Below, one piece after another: positions 24,486 to 32,439 of a DNA stretch of 33,078 bases; the first letter of the stretch is position 1; the number at the start of each line of letters is the position of its first letter. A model generated the notes under the pieces. The model worked only from the letters and a program-made list of their open reading frames with translations, was not told where the DNA came from and ran no database searches. This DNA comes from an uncultured Aquabacterium sp. (GTDB lineage: Bacteria > Pseudomonadota > Gammaproteobacteria > Burkholderiales > Burkholderiaceae_C), in the NCBI RefSeq assembly GCF_913773725.1, contig NZ_CAJYGK010000029.1:1-33078 (forward strand). The letters are read 5' to 3'. The translations under genes were made by a program, and so were the position numbers.

Positions 24486-24800
24486 TCATGGCGCCACCGA
24501 GCCCTGCACAGCAGGCCTTGACGACGCTCCGCGGGCCTCATCGATCATCTCGTGCAGTTCGGCCAGCAACATGATTTCTTCTTCCATGCAGCCCACCACC
24601 CGCTCGCCGAATTCGACCATGTAGACCGGCTGGTTGGACGACTCATGGTGGCCGATCTGGACAATGCGGCCCTCGCTGCCGGTCTCGACGATCACGGCAT
24701 CCGGCGCATGCTCGGGATGGCTGCCGTCGTTGAGCAGGTCTTCCAGGGCCACCACGGCCTGTCCCCACTGGTAGCGGGCTTCACGGGGTTCGATCATCAT
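24486..24800 (-). CDS. Divergent NifZ-domain protein (second nifZ copy)
   Basis: This 104-residue protein carries the NifZ pattern in diverged form: YQWGQAVVALEDLLNDG, then VETGSEGRIVQIGHH and VYMVEFGERVVGCMEEEIMLL. NifZ helps mature the P-cluster pair in the MoFe protein. It follows the canonical NifZ gene by 26 bases, which suggests an old tandem duplication with divergence. The start at 24800 has GGAG 6 bases upstream; ATG at 24797 is also possible. The stop overlaps a possible ATG of the next gene. Confidence 0.85.
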   Translation of the reverse strand: MMIEPREARYQWGQAVVALEDLLNDGSHPEHAPDAVIVETGSEGRIVQIGHHESSNQPVYMVEFGERVVGCMEEEIMLLAELHEMIDEARGASSRPAVQGSVAP

Positions 24801-24826
24801 GTGGGTCTCCGATGCGGTGGGAAGCA

Positions 24827-25162
24827 CTAGCGCAGCGCGCGCAGGCTCTCGGCCTTGTCGCCCAACTGGGCCAGGATCTCTTCAGGCAGATGGTCGAGCG
24901 TCATCAGCTCTTTCGCCCGCATGCCGACGCGGTAGCCGTGCTCGGTGAACTCGACGGCGTAGATGTAGAACTGCTGCAGAAAGGTGCCGATCGACACGAC
25001 GTAGCCGATGTCGCCCTTCTTCACCAGGACCTCGCCAATGTCCTTGCCGGTGAACGTGCCGTCGTTGCGGATCGTCGTGCGGCTCACGACACGCTCACCG
25101 AAGGTGAAGCGAGGCGGATCGGCCAGCTCGATCACGTCGTCATCGCGGTTGATGTCAGCCAT
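24827..25162 (-). CDS. nifZ: NifZ, MoFe protein maturation factor
   Basis: This 111-residue protein matches NifZ: PPRFTFGERVVSRTTIRNDG, TFTGKDIGEVLVKKGDIGYV and GTFLQQFYIYAVEF. NifZ acts in the stepwise formation of the P-clusters of the MoFe protein. The start at 25162 has a strong AGGAGGGGAG site and overlaps the last 8 bases of the LRV-protein gene, implying coupling. A diverged second copy follows. Confidence 0.93.
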   Translation of the reverse strand: MADINRDDDVIELADPPRFTFGERVVSRTTIRNDGTFTGKDIGEVLVKKGDIGYVVSIGTFLQQFYIYAVEFTEHGYRVGMRAKELMTLDHLPEEILAQLGDKAESLRALR

Positions 25163-25934
25163 GCTCCCCTCCTGAGGTACCCAGGCGCTGTGCCACCAGC
25201 GCCCGCACGGCGCTGTCGGCATCGTCCTGCATCGTCCGCAACAAGTCCCGTCCGGCGCGCTGCCCGACTTCCCACCGCACCCGCAGGTCTTCATCCCGGG
25301 CCAGGCGCCCCAGCAAGCCGACCGGCAGGCGCGCGGCCACGATCTGACGCACCTCCGCGGCCGGGTCGTCTGCCATGGACAGCAGCAGCGGCATGTCGAG
25401 CCGGCGTGCCACTTCCTGTCGCACCAGGCTTTCGGGGTCGGCCATCAACAGGGTCAGCATGGCAGGCGGCAGACGCCGGGCCACACACTGGCGCACGCCA
25501 TAGTCCTCGTCGCCCGCCATGCTGGGCAGCTGTTCCGGATCCAGCCGCTGGGCCACACGGATGCGCACCTCGCGATGCGGGTCGTCGCGCAGGCGCTGCA
25601 GCATGCGCTGAGGCAGACGCAAGGCCACCTGCAGGCGCACGGTTTCGTCCGGGTCGCCGATCAGGGCGGGCAACAGGAAGACCTCGGCGTAGCGCGCCGC
25701 AATGGCGCGCACCTCGAAGTACGGGTGTCCCAACTCACCGCCCGCCAGTTCGCGATGCCAGCGGAAGAAGCGATCGATGCGCCGCGCATATGCGTCCTGC
25801 ATGCAGGCATGCCCGATCTCGCAGCCACCGGAGGCCTTCAGGTGCTCGTGAGGACACGCCCCGCAGTCGATGGGCTGCCCCCGCCAGTCCAGGGCGGCGA
25901 TGTCGCCAGCCGGTGCGCGTGTGGCCGCCATCAT
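25155..25934 (-). CDS. Leucine-rich repeat variant (LRV) protein with N-terminal [4Fe-4S] domain
   Basis: This 259-residue protein has an N-terminal cluster-binding segment with cysteines at 24, 27, 38 and 44 (CGACPHEH, GGCEIGHAC). About seven short helical repeats of roughly 24 residues follow, of the type DPxxxVRxxVAxRLPxxxLxxLxxD. This matches the LRV protein known from the Azotobacter vinelandii nif region, whose structure was solved and which carries a [4Fe-4S] cluster. Its function is unsettled. It starts 7 bases after the IscA-type gene and overlaps nifZ. The first of two adjacent ATGs (25934) is chosen; the second is equally possible. Confidence 0.93.
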   Translation of the reverse strand: MMAATRAPAGDIAALDWRGQPIDCGACPHEHLKASGGCEIGHACMQDAYARRIDRFFRWHRELAGGELGHPYFEVRAIAARYAEVFLLPALIGDPDETVRLQVALRLPQRMLQRLRDDPHREVRIRVAQRLDPEQLPSMAGDEDYGVRQCVARRLPPAMLTLLMADPESLVRQEVARRLDMPLLLSMADDPAAEVRQIVAARLPVGLLGRLARDEDLRVRWEVGQRAGRDLLRTMQDDADSAVRALVAQRLGTSGGEHG

Positions 25935-25941
25935 GGGACGC

Positions 25942-26331
25942 TCAGTGCCGATGGCCGTGAAGCTTGATGGCGCCCACCTCGACCCGCGCCACCGACGGCG
26001 CACCCGTGTCGGCGCTGCTACAGGCACACGGCGCGGCACTCGGGTTCGTGAAGGTCAGGCCGGACTGGGTCGGCGTGTCGGCGAAATCGACGATGACGCC
26101 ATCGAGCAGCAGGCAGGTCTCCGACGGCATGAAGACCTTGAGGCCGTTCACGCTGGCCACCCGGTCACCCGGGGCAGGCTCCGCCTCCACCGAGAACGCG
26201 GCGTTGTAGCCGGAGCAGCCACCCGGGGTGACGGTGAGCCGGAAGCCGGCGGTGGTCGGCAGGCCGGAGAACATCACCATGCGGCGGATGAACTTCTCGG
26301 CGGCGGGGGACACGGTCCAGTTGGGCAACAT
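25942..26331 (-). CDS. IscA/HesB-type Fe-S carrier, nif-associated
   Basis: This 129-residue A-type carrier has the conserved cysteines Cys39 (VTPGGCSGYN), Cys102 and Cys104 (AAPCACSS), with LLLDGVIVDF between them. The usual CGCG ending is CAC here, still two cysteines one residue apart. A C-terminal tail of about 25 residues, ending KLHGHRH, extends beyond the normal family end and might bind metal. Such carriers are common in nif operons (iscA-nif). It lies 14 bases after fdxN. The start at 26331 has AAGGA 8 bases upstream. Confidence 0.92.
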   Translation of the reverse strand: MLPNWTVSPAAEKFIRRMVMFSGLPTTAGFRLTVTPGGCSGYNAAFSVEAEPAPGDRVASVNGLKVFMPSETCLLLDGVIVDFADTPTQSGLTFTNPSAAPCACSSADTGAPSVARVEVGAIKLHGHRH

Positions 26332-26345
26332 GGCGGCTTTCCTTT

Positions 26346-26540
26346 TCAGGCCTGGACGATGCAGCCGTCCACGGGGCAGACGGAAACGCACTGCGGCGCA
26401 TCGAACTGCCCCTCGCACTCGGTGCACTTGGACGGATCGATCTTGAAGACGCCACCCTTTTCGCTGATGGCGACGTTCGGGCATTCCGGCTCGCAGGCCG
26501 AGCAGCCGGTGCAGGTGGAGGCGATGATCTTCAGTGGCAT
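26346..26540 (-). CDS. fdxN: 2[4Fe-4S] ferredoxin, FdxN type
   Basis: This 64-residue ferredoxin has a first cluster motif C10-x2-C13-x2-C16-x3-C20-P. The second, C39-x2-C42-x8-C51-x3-C55-P, has the 8-residue insertion typical of nif-associated and Allochromatium-type ferredoxins. A ninth cysteine (Cys60) follows. It donates low-potential electrons to nitrogenase or to NifB. It follows nifB by 56 bases, a common arrangement. The ribosome site AAGGAG lies 7 bases upstream. Confidence 0.96.
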   Translation of the reverse strand: MPLKIIASTCTGCSACEPECPNVAISEKGGVFKIDPSKCTECEGQFDAPQCVSVCPVDGCIVQA

Positions 26541-26596
26541 GGTGGTTCTCCTTCGGGACAAGGGGCAGGATGCGGGGTGGGGCCCCGCCGGGTGAA

Positions 26597-28180
26597 TCAG
26601 GCAGCGGCTTCGGACGTGAAAGCGCCCTGGCGGATCGAGGCATCGCCCCGCGGCTGGTGAGCGACCTCGCCCCGGCCCACGCGGCCGGCGTAATCGGCAA
26701 ACCAGCTCAAAGCCGCTTTCTCGATGAACTCGTGGGCGTACTGGTCCACCGGCTCGATGCCGGCCGCCTTCAGTTCGTCGCGCGGGCAGGCCCCGATCTT
26801 GGAAACCAGCACAGCGTGGCAGTCGTTGATGGCCTTGACGATGGACGGCAGCTGCTCGTCTTCGCCATAGCCGCCCTGGCAGTACAGGTCCACGCGGCGG
26901 TGGCCGATGAACACGGCCTGATCCCGGCTGACCTCGAAGATCTGGAACTCGGTGGCATGGCCGAAGTGCTGGTTGACCCGGCCATGCCCTTCGGTGGCCA
27001 CGGCAATCAGCACCTTCATGTCGGCATCGACCTCCGGCATCGAGGCCTGGGCCGAGGCCAGCGCGTCCAGCTTGGCTGCATGCTGCTGCTGGCGTTCGGC
27101 CTCGACCTGCTCCTGGTAGCTGCGGCGCTTGTCGAGGTCGTAGACCACCTCCATCTCTTCGATCTTGTCCAGCGTGAACTCTTCCGAGCGGTCCTCGCCC
27201 AGCAGGCCCACCGCATCGGCACGGCACTGGCGGCAGTGGCGCATCAGGTTGGCGCCGCCCGCGCAGGCATCCTGCACGGCCTTCAGCTCCTGCGCGGTGG
27301 GCCCGCGCTGCCCATTCAGGCCGAAGTAGGTGCCATGCTCGGGCTCGGAGATGAGCGGCATGATGTTGTGCAGGAAGGCGCCGCGCTTCTTGACCTCGCG
27401 GTTGACCTCCATCATGTGGTGGTCGTTGACGCCGGGGATGAGCACCGAGTTGATCTTGGTGAGCACGCCCCGTGCTGTCAGCATCTCGAGGCCCAGCATC
27501 TGCCGCTCGTGCAGGATCTTCGCGGCCTCGTAGCCCGTGATGCGCCGGTGGTTGTAGAAGATCCAGGGATAGATCTTCTCGCCCACGGCGGGGTCGACCA
27601 TGTTGATCGTGATGGTGACGTGATCGATGTTGTACTTCACGATTTCGTCGACCAGATCGGGCAAGGCCAACCCGTTGGTGGACAGGCAGAGCTTGATGTC
27701 GGGCGCCTGCTCGTGCAGCATGCGCATCGTGTCGAAGGTCTTCTTCGGGTTGGCGAGGCTGTCACCCGGGCCGGCAATGCCCAGCACCGTCATCTGCGGG
27801 ATCTCGCTGGCCACCGCCAGCACTTTCTTGACCGCCTGGTCGGGCGTGAGCTTCTGGCTCACCACGCCGGGACGCGACTCGTTGCTGCAGTCGTACTTGC
27901 GATTGCAGTAGTTGCACTGGATGTTGCAGGCAGGGGCCACGGCCACGTGCATCCGCGCATAGTGGTGATGGGCCTCTTCGGAGTAGCAGGGATGGTTCTT
28001 GACCTTCTCCCAGATCTCGGCCGGCATGTCCTGTGGCCCATCGGATGAGCCACAGCTCGCCTTGCCTTCGCCGCCGGTGGTGCCGCACCCCCCGTGGCTT
28101 GCGGGCTCGGGCGCGGCGCCCAAGGGCTTGATCTGGCCGATGCCGATGAAGGCGGTCGGTGCAAGAGTGGAAGCGTCCAT
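26597..28180 (-). CDS. nifB: NifB, radical SAM FeMo-cofactor precursor synthase
   Basis: This 527-residue enzyme fuses two [4Fe-4S] units and inserts carbide to make NifB-co, the precursor of FeMo-cofactor. The radical SAM motif [14 protein letters not shown] lies near residues 87-100, with conserved [13 protein letters not shown] and [14 protein letters not shown] downstream. The C-terminal third is a NifX-like cofactor-binding domain beginning [20 protein letters not shown]. The start at 28180 gives [21 protein letters not shown]; the longer open frame runs through the sigma-54 promoter and is not coding. It is the first gene of a 13-gene minus-strand run. Confidence 0.98.
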   Translation of the reverse strand: MDASTLAPTAFIGIGQIKPLGAAPEPASHGGCGTTGGEGKASCGSSDGPQDMPAEIWEKVKNHPCYSEEAHHHYARMHVAVAPACNIQCNYCNRKYDCSNESRPGVVSQKLTPDQAVKKVLAVASEIPQMTVLGIAGPGDSLANPKKTFDTMRMLHEQAPDIKLCLSTNGLALPDLVDEIVKYNIDHVTITINMVDPAVGEKIYPWIFYNHRRITGYEAAKILHERQMLGLEMLTARGVLTKINSVLIPGVNDHHMMEVNREVKKRGAFLHNIMPLISEPEHGTYFGLNGQRGPTAQELKAVQDACAGGANLMRHCRQCRADAVGLLGEDRSEEFTLDKIEEMEVVYDLDKRRSYQEQVEAERQQQHAAKLDALASAQASMPEVDADMKVLIAVATEGHGRVNQHFGHATEFQIFEVSRDQAVFIGHRRVDLYCQGGYGEDEQLPSIVKAINDCHAVLVSKIGACPRDELKAAGIEPVDQYAHEFIEKAALSWFADYAGRVGRGEVAHQPRGDASIRQGAFTSEAAA

Positions 28181-28227
28181 TCGTATCCCCTGGCTGTCGG
28201 GCGCATGGCCCGGATGAATGGCCCCAA

Positions 28228-28243
28228 TGCCAGTTCCATGCCA
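28228..28243 (-). promoter_or_regulatory. sigma-54 promoter of the nifB operon
   Basis: On the minus strand it reads TGGCATGGAACTGGCA, with correct GG and GC doublets. It lies 48 bases before the nifB ATG and about 100 bases from the activator pair at 28339-28363. Confidence 0.8.
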
Positions 28244-28338
28244 CCGTCGTTTCCCTTTCAATTCAAGGACTTGCGCCACAGGAAAGGGAATGTCTTGTCC
28301 GGCTTGGCGCCTTTGACACAGCGCGTGTCGCGGCCGGC

Positions 28339-28354
28339 TGTCAGGGTTGTGACA
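28339..28354. promoter_or_regulatory. NifA upstream activator sequence, copy 1 (nifB-nifQ)
   Basis: TGTCAGGGTTGTGACA is an exact TGT-N10-ACA. It overlaps copy 2 by 7 bases and lies between the divergent nifB and nifQ promoters. Confidence 0.82.
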
Positions 28355-28363
28355 AAGGCGACA
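28348..28363. promoter_or_regulatory. NifA upstream activator sequence, copy 2 (overlapping copy 1)
   Basis: TGTGACAAAGGCGACA is a second exact TGT-N10-ACA, offset by 9 bases from copy 1. Two dimers could bind on similar faces only if they contact each other, so the sites may be alternative or cooperative. Confidence 0.75.
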
Positions 28364-28417
28364 GCGCGATGTCACGCGCGTCGGCATCGCCCGTGCGGCA
28401 GCCCGATCGGCGGTGCC

Positions 28418-28433
28418 TGGCACAGCTCTTGTT
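28418..28433 (+). promoter_or_regulatory. sigma-54 promoter of nifQ
   Basis: TGGCACAGCTCTTGTT has a perfect -24 element. The -12 element is TTGTT, with T replacing the C of GC, so it may be weaker. It lies 32 bases before the nifQ ATG and 55 to 79 bases from the activator pair. Confidence 0.7.
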
Positions 28434-28464
28434 TCCACACGCAGCGTCAACCAGGAGGAATCTC

Positions 28465-28860
28465 ATGGCCGCATCGCTGTCCTTGTCCGATGTGAAGGCC
28501 CTCGCCCCGGAGGTGCCGATCCACCCGATGCTGCACGACGAGGTGGAGGACGTGGCGTCGCTGCTGGCCGAGTACGCTGCGGACGACAGCGACGAGACCC
28601 GGCAGCTGGTGGCGCGCATTGCGGCCTCCAGCATGGGCCCCAACCACCTGTGGGAGGACCTGGGCCTGCCCAGCCGCGCGGCCCTGGGCGACCTGATGCA
28701 ACGCCACTTCCCAGCCCTCAAGGCACGCAACCATCGCCAGATGCGCTGGAAGAAGTTCATCTACCGCGAACTGTGCGAACGCGCCAGCGTGCCGGTGTGC
28801 CGCTCGCCCCACTGCGACGCATGTGACGAACAGCACATCTGCTTTGCGCCGGAAGACTGA
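28465..28860 (+). CDS. nifQ: NifQ, molybdenum donor for FeMo-cofactor (short form)
   Basis: NifQ supplies molybdenum to the NifEN/NifH complex. This 131-residue protein has the family's C-terminal signature: MRWKKFIYRELCERASV, then the Mo-Fe-S-binding cysteines VCRSPHCDACDEQHIC (C-x4-C-x2-C-x5-C, near 112-126). The N-terminal part is shorter than in many NifQ proteins of about 160 to 200 residues. The start has AGGAGG 6 bases upstream. It diverges from nifB and shares its NifA sites, and converges on nifA through a bidirectional-looking hairpin. Confidence 0.93.
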   Translation: MAASLSLSDVKALAPEVPIHPMLHDEVEDVASLLAEYAADDSDETRQLVARIAASSMGPNHLWEDLGLPSRAALGDLMQRHFPALKARNHRQMRWKKFIYRELCERASVPVCRSPHCDACDEQHICFAPED

Positions 28861-28873
28861 GTGCCGCACGATC

Positions 28874-28904
28874 AAAAAAAAGGGGGCTCATGACATGAGC
28901 CCCC
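28874..28904 (-). terminator. Rho-independent terminator between nifQ and nifA
   Basis: A perfect 10-base stem (28882-28891 with 28895-28904) and 3-base loop are followed on the minus strand by eight T residues, so it ends nifA transcription. On the plus strand the stem is followed less closely by CTTTTT at about 28915, so it may also slow nifQ transcripts. Confidence 0.92.
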
Positions 28905-28939
28905 CCACACTCCCCTTTTTCAACCGTGATGACAGACTT

Positions 28940-30607
28940 CTAGAACTTGCGAACCTCGATGCTGTGCTTCTGCAGCGCATAGCCCATCTGACGAGGGGTG
29001 ATGTTGAGCAGGCGCGCGGCCTTGGCCTGCACCCAGCCACAGCGCTCCATGGCCCAGATCAGGCGCTCGCGCTCGCCATGCGGCTTGTCGTCGTGACCCA
29101 CTGCGGCACCCTGCCCGCCCACCACGGCCACATCGCCATCGGCCAGGCCATGGGCTTCGCGCGGACGCCCGGGCACCTCCGCGATCGGGATGCTCACCGA
29201 TCGGCCCGCTGCCGGGCGAACCGCATCTTCACGCTCGATGTGGTGCAGCACCTGGGTCAGGCATCGGTTGTCGTGACAAGGAAAACTCAGGTCGCTGAGT
29301 TCGTCGTTCAACGCCATCGTGGCCGTGCGCTCCACGCAGTTCTCCAGCTCACGCACATTGCCGGGCCAATAGCAGCTGGTCAGCACCTTCATGGCCTTGG
29401 CCCCCACCCTCACCTTGCGGCCGTTCTCCCGATTGAAGCGGTTGATGAAATGCTCGACCATCAGCGGGATGTCTTCACGCCGATCACGCAGCGGCGGCAG
29501 GAAGATGCTGACCACATTGATGCGGTAGTACAGGTCGGCACGGAACTCGCCAGCGGCCACCATCTTCTCGAGGCTGCGGTTCGTGGCCAGGATCAGGCGC
29601 ACATCGACCCGGATGGGCTGCGTGCCGCCCACCCGCTCGAACTCCTTTTCCTGCAGCACACGCAGCAGCTTGGCCTGAAAAGAGGCCGAGATGTCGCCGA
29701 TCTCATCGAGGAACAGCGTGCCGCCGTGCGCCATTTCGAAGCGCCCCTTGCGCATGCCGACAGCGCCGGTGAACGCGCCCTTCTCATGCCCGAAGAGTTC
29801 CGACTCGAGCAGCGATTCGGTGAGGGCCGCGCAGTTCACGCGGATGAAGGGCTGATCGTGCCGGGGCGAGAGGTTGTGGATCGCGCGGGCGATCACCTCC
29901 TTGCCCGTCCCGCTCTCGCCACGCAGCAGTACCGTGGTCCGGGAGGGCGCCACCTGGTGCACCTCTGAGAACACCTCCTGCATGCGTGACGATTGGCCGA
30001 TGGCCGTGTCCAGCTTGTAAGTGGGTTTGAGCGCCTTGGCCAGGCGCCTCGACTCGTCCGTGAAGCGCTCGTGCTCGGCCTGCACGCTGCGGTGCAGCAG
30101 CAGGTTCTGCCCCATCAGGCTGGCCACCATCGACAGCAGCCGGCTGTCCTCGTCAAACACGGGCGAGCGCTCGCTCACGACCCGATCCATCGTCAGCACG
30201 CCCAGCGTCCGTCGATCGGCCTTGATCGGGGTGACGATGTAGGCAATCGGCGCATCGCTGCGCTCATCGGCCGCGCCTGTGCGATTGAGGAACAGCGGCT
30301 CCTGGGTGATGTCAGGCACCACCATCGGCATGCCGCTGGCAAACACGCGGCCCACGATGCCTTCGCCCACGGCGAACTCGAGGCGCCGCGCTTCCTCGCG
30401 CGACAGGCCCACGGCACACAGGCCGCACAGCACGCCGTCGTCCGTGTTCAGGACCACGGCACTGCGCCGCCAGCCCATCATGGAGACCATCACGTTCAGC
30501 GCTTCGCGGAAGGTCTTGTGGATGTCGAGCGAAGAACCCAGGATCTTGCTGACCTGGTACATGGTCATCAGCTCGATGCTTGCCCGGTCGTGGTGCGCAA
30601 CAGTCAT
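28940..30607 (-). CDS. nifA: NifA, sigma-54-dependent activator with oxygen-sensing cysteine motif
   Basis: This 555-residue enhancer-binding protein activates the sigma-54 nif promoters. It has a GAF domain (about 20-170), an AAA+ domain with Walker A GESGTGKE (230-237), the sigma-54 contact loop GAFTGA (277-282) and Walker B TLFLDE (297-302), and a C-terminal helix-turn-helix (about 524-545). Cysteines at 412, 424, 444 and 449 form the C-x11-C-x19-C-x4-C pattern typical of NifA proteins inactivated directly by oxygen and not needing NifL. No nifL is nearby. The start at 30607 gives [20 protein letters not shown]; 18 further codons upstream are open. An FNR-type box lies 161 bases upstream. 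Confidence 0.97.
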   Translation of the reverse strand: MTVAHHDRASIELMTMYQVSKILGSSLDIHKTFREALNVMVSMMGWRRSAVVLNTDDGVLCGLCAVGLSREEARRLEFAVGEGIVGRVFASGMPMVVPDITQEPLFLNRTGAADERSDAPIAYIVTPIKADRRTLGVLTMDRVVSERSPVFDEDSRLLSMVASLMGQNLLLHRSVQAEHERFTDESRRLAKALKPTYKLDTAIGQSSRMQEVFSEVHQVAPSRTTVLLRGESGTGKEVIARAIHNLSPRHDQPFIRVNCAALTESLLESELFGHEKGAFTGAVGMRKGRFEMAHGGTLFLDEIGDISASFQAKLLRVLQEKEFERVGGTQPIRVDVRLILATNRSLEKMVAAGEFRADLYYRINVVSIFLPPLRDRREDIPLMVEHFINRFNRENGRKVRVGAKAMKVLTSCYWPGNVRELENCVERTATMALNDELSDLSFPCHDNRCLTQVLHHIEREDAVRPAAGRSVSIPIAEVPGRPREAHGLADGDVAVVGGQGAAVGHDDKPHGERERLIWAMERCGWVQAKAARLLNITPRQMGYALQKHSIEVRKF

Positions 30608-30767
30608 GGGCGGTCGCCTTTCCGCGTGGGGGTCCCGGCCTTCCCGCCCCGAGTTCACCAATGTGGCTCAGCATGTGGCCGAAAGCTGTGCATGCGGGCC
30701 CGAGGGAAGGCTACTGGCCGACTTGCCTGCAATAAGCACACCCAGGTCGCGACGCGCAGGACGGGGT

Positions 30768-30781
30768 TTGATCAGGATCAA
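30768..30781. promoter_or_regulatory. FNR/Anr-type box upstream of nifA
   Basis: TTGATCAGGATCAA is an exact TTGAT-N4-ATCAA site, inside a longer perfect palindrome with 8-base arms (30765-30784). It lies between the lrp stop codon and nifA, about 160 bases before the nifA start. It suggests oxygen-responsive transcription of nifA. Which promoter it serves was not identified. Confidence 0.75.
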
Positions 30782-30793
30782 ACCGCATCGCAC

Positions 30794-31222
30794 TCAGCCC
30801 AGACGGTAGGTCTCGAGGTGGATGCTGGTTTCCGTGCTGCTGATGCCCCGGATCAGGCGGATTCGCTCCAGCACCTTGGACAGACCGGCCAGGTTCTCGG
30901 CCCGCAGTTCGGCCAGCAGGTCCCAGCGGCCATTGGTGTCGTGCAGCGTCGCCACGCCCGGCTCGCCCAGCAGTTTTGCAATCACCGACCGGACGTCGTT
31001 GCCTTCCACCGCAATGCTCATCCACGCCCGGATCTCGTTCGGCTGGGCATCCGGCCGCAGCCTCACGGTGTAGCCCACGATCACGCCGCCGTCCTCCAGC
31101 TTGCGGATGCGGTTCGTCACCGTGCCACGCGACACGTCAAGGCGAGCCGCGATGGTGGCCACGTTCATCCTCGCGTCCTGCCGCAGCAACGCCAGGATCT
31201 GCTGGTCCAACTCGTCCATCAT
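30794..31222 (-). CDS. Lrp/AsnC family transcriptional regulator
   Basis: This 142-residue regulator has an N-terminal helix-turn-helix (LDQQILALLRQDARMN, then VATIAARLDVSRGTVTNRI) and a C-terminal RAM ligand-binding domain with GRWDLLAELRAENL. Members usually sense an amino acid. It diverges from the ornithine cyclodeaminase gene, with 119 bases between, and a palindrome at 31231-31246 just upstream of its start. Control of arginine or ornithine catabolism is the likely role by position. Two adjacent ATGs (31222 and 31219) are possible starts. Confidence 0.93.
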   Translation of the reverse strand: MMDELDQQILALLRQDARMNVATIAARLDVSRGTVTNRIRKLEDGGVIVGYTVRLRPDAQPNEIRAWMSIAVEGNDVRSVIAKLLGEPGVATLHDTNGRWDLLAELRAENLAGLSKVLERIRLIRGISSTETSIHLETYRLG

Positions 31223-31230
31223 GGCAAAAC

Positions 31231-31246
31231 GTCAACGTACGTTGTC
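31231..31246. promoter_or_regulatory. Palindrome in the lrp-ocd divergent region
   Basis: The site centres on the perfect 12-base palindrome CAACGTACGTTG (31233-31244), with a matching G/C pair further out. It lies 9 bases upstream of the lrp start and about 96 bases before the ornithine cyclodeaminase start, a natural place for an autoregulatory operator. Confidence 0.5.
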
Positions 31247-31341
31247 ATACCGGCAATTCTGCGCCGTTTTTTGAACAGGCTTGGCGATTTTCATTGGCGC
31301 GGACCTTGGCGACACTGGGCTCATCCTCGGAGCACGACACC

Positions 31342-32439
31342 ATGCGCCCCTCCACCGCCCTCCCTACCCGCTTTCTCAGCGCCCACGCCGTCTGCGAGTT
31401 GGTCCGCAGAGAAGGGCTCGATCGCACACTGGCCGGCATCGCCCAGTGCATTGAAGAAGACTTCCAACGCTGGCCGGCCTTCGATAAATCGGCCCGCGTT
31501 GCGAGCCACTCTCACGATGGCGTCATCGAGCTGATGCCGATCTCGGACGCGCGGCGCTACAGCTTCAAGTACGTGAACGGGCACCCGCGCAACACCACAC
31601 GCGGTCTGCCCACCGTGATGGCCTTCGGCGTCCTGGCCGACGTGGCCACCGGCGCCCCGGAACTGGTCAGCGAACTGACGTTGACCACCGCCCTGCGCAC
31701 GGCTGCCACCTCCATCGTCGCCGCGCGCCGCCTGGCCAGGCCCGACAGCCGCGTGATGGCCGTCATCGGCAACGGCGCGCAAAGCGAATTCCAGGCGCTG
31801 GCCTTCCACCACCTGCTGGGCATCGACACACTGCGCCTGTTCGATGTCGACCCCGGGACCACCGCCAAGCTGGTGCGCAACCTGGCCGGTCATCACCTGA
31901 ACATCGTCATCTGTACCAGCGCGGCCGAAGCCGTGCTCGGCGCCGACATCGTCACCACGCTGACTGCCGACAAGACCCGTGCGACCATCCTGCACGCGGA
32001 CATGCTGGCACCCGGCATGCACGTCAATGCCGTCGGCGGCGACTGCCCCGGCAAGACCGAGTTGGCCGCCGACGTGCTACGGCGCAGCCGGGTCTTCGTG
32101 GAGTACGAGCCCCAGACCCGCATCGAAGGTGACCTGCAGCAGATGCCGGCCGATTTCCCGGTGACCGAACTCTGGCGCGTGCTGACCGGTCAGGCCCCCG
32201 GGCGCGTGCATCCGGCCGAGATCACCCTGTTTGACTCCGTCGGCTTCGCGCTGGAAGATTTCTCGGCCCTGCGCTTCCTGCAGGAAGCCGCCCGGCGACA
32301 TGGGCTCGGTGAACCGCTGGACCTGATCCCGCAGTTGCCGGATCCGAAGAACCTCTTTGCCGCGCTGGGCGAGGCGGCCGGGCCCGCCGATTGCAGCACA
32401 CCAGCCGCCCCTCAACCCGCGACACGACACGCAGCATGA
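31342..32439 (+). CDS. Ornithine cyclodeaminase (mu-crystallin family)
   Basis: This 365-residue enzyme converts ornithine to proline and ammonia with NAD. It shows the Rossmann motif VIGNGAQSEFQALAF (141-155), substrate-site Lys76 in SFKYVNGHP, the GLPTVMAFGVL block, and the DSVGFALEDF block with the catalytic-type Asp. Length is normal for the full-length ocd branch. The arginase gene overlaps its stop as ATGA, so arginine to ornithine to proline is encoded as one unit. GGAG lies 9 bases before the ATG at 31342. A longer open frame upstream overlaps the lrp gene and is rejected. Confidence 0.94.
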   Translation: MRPSTALPTRFLSAHAVCELVRREGLDRTLAGIAQCIEEDFQRWPAFDKSARVASHSHDGVIELMPISDARRYSFKYVNGHPRNTTRGLPTVMAFGVLADVATGAPELVSELTLTTALRTAATSIVAARRLARPDSRVMAVIGNGAQSEFQALAFHHLLGIDTLRLFDVDPGTTAKLVRNLAGHHLNIVICTSAAEAVLGADIVTTLTADKTRATILHADMLAPGMHVNAVGGDCPGKTELAADVLRRSRVFVEYEPQTRIEGDLQQMPADFPVTELWRVLTGQAPGRVHPAEITLFDSVGFALEDFSALRFLQEAARRHGLGEPLDLIPQLPDPKNLFAALGEAAGPADCSTPAAPQPATRHAA

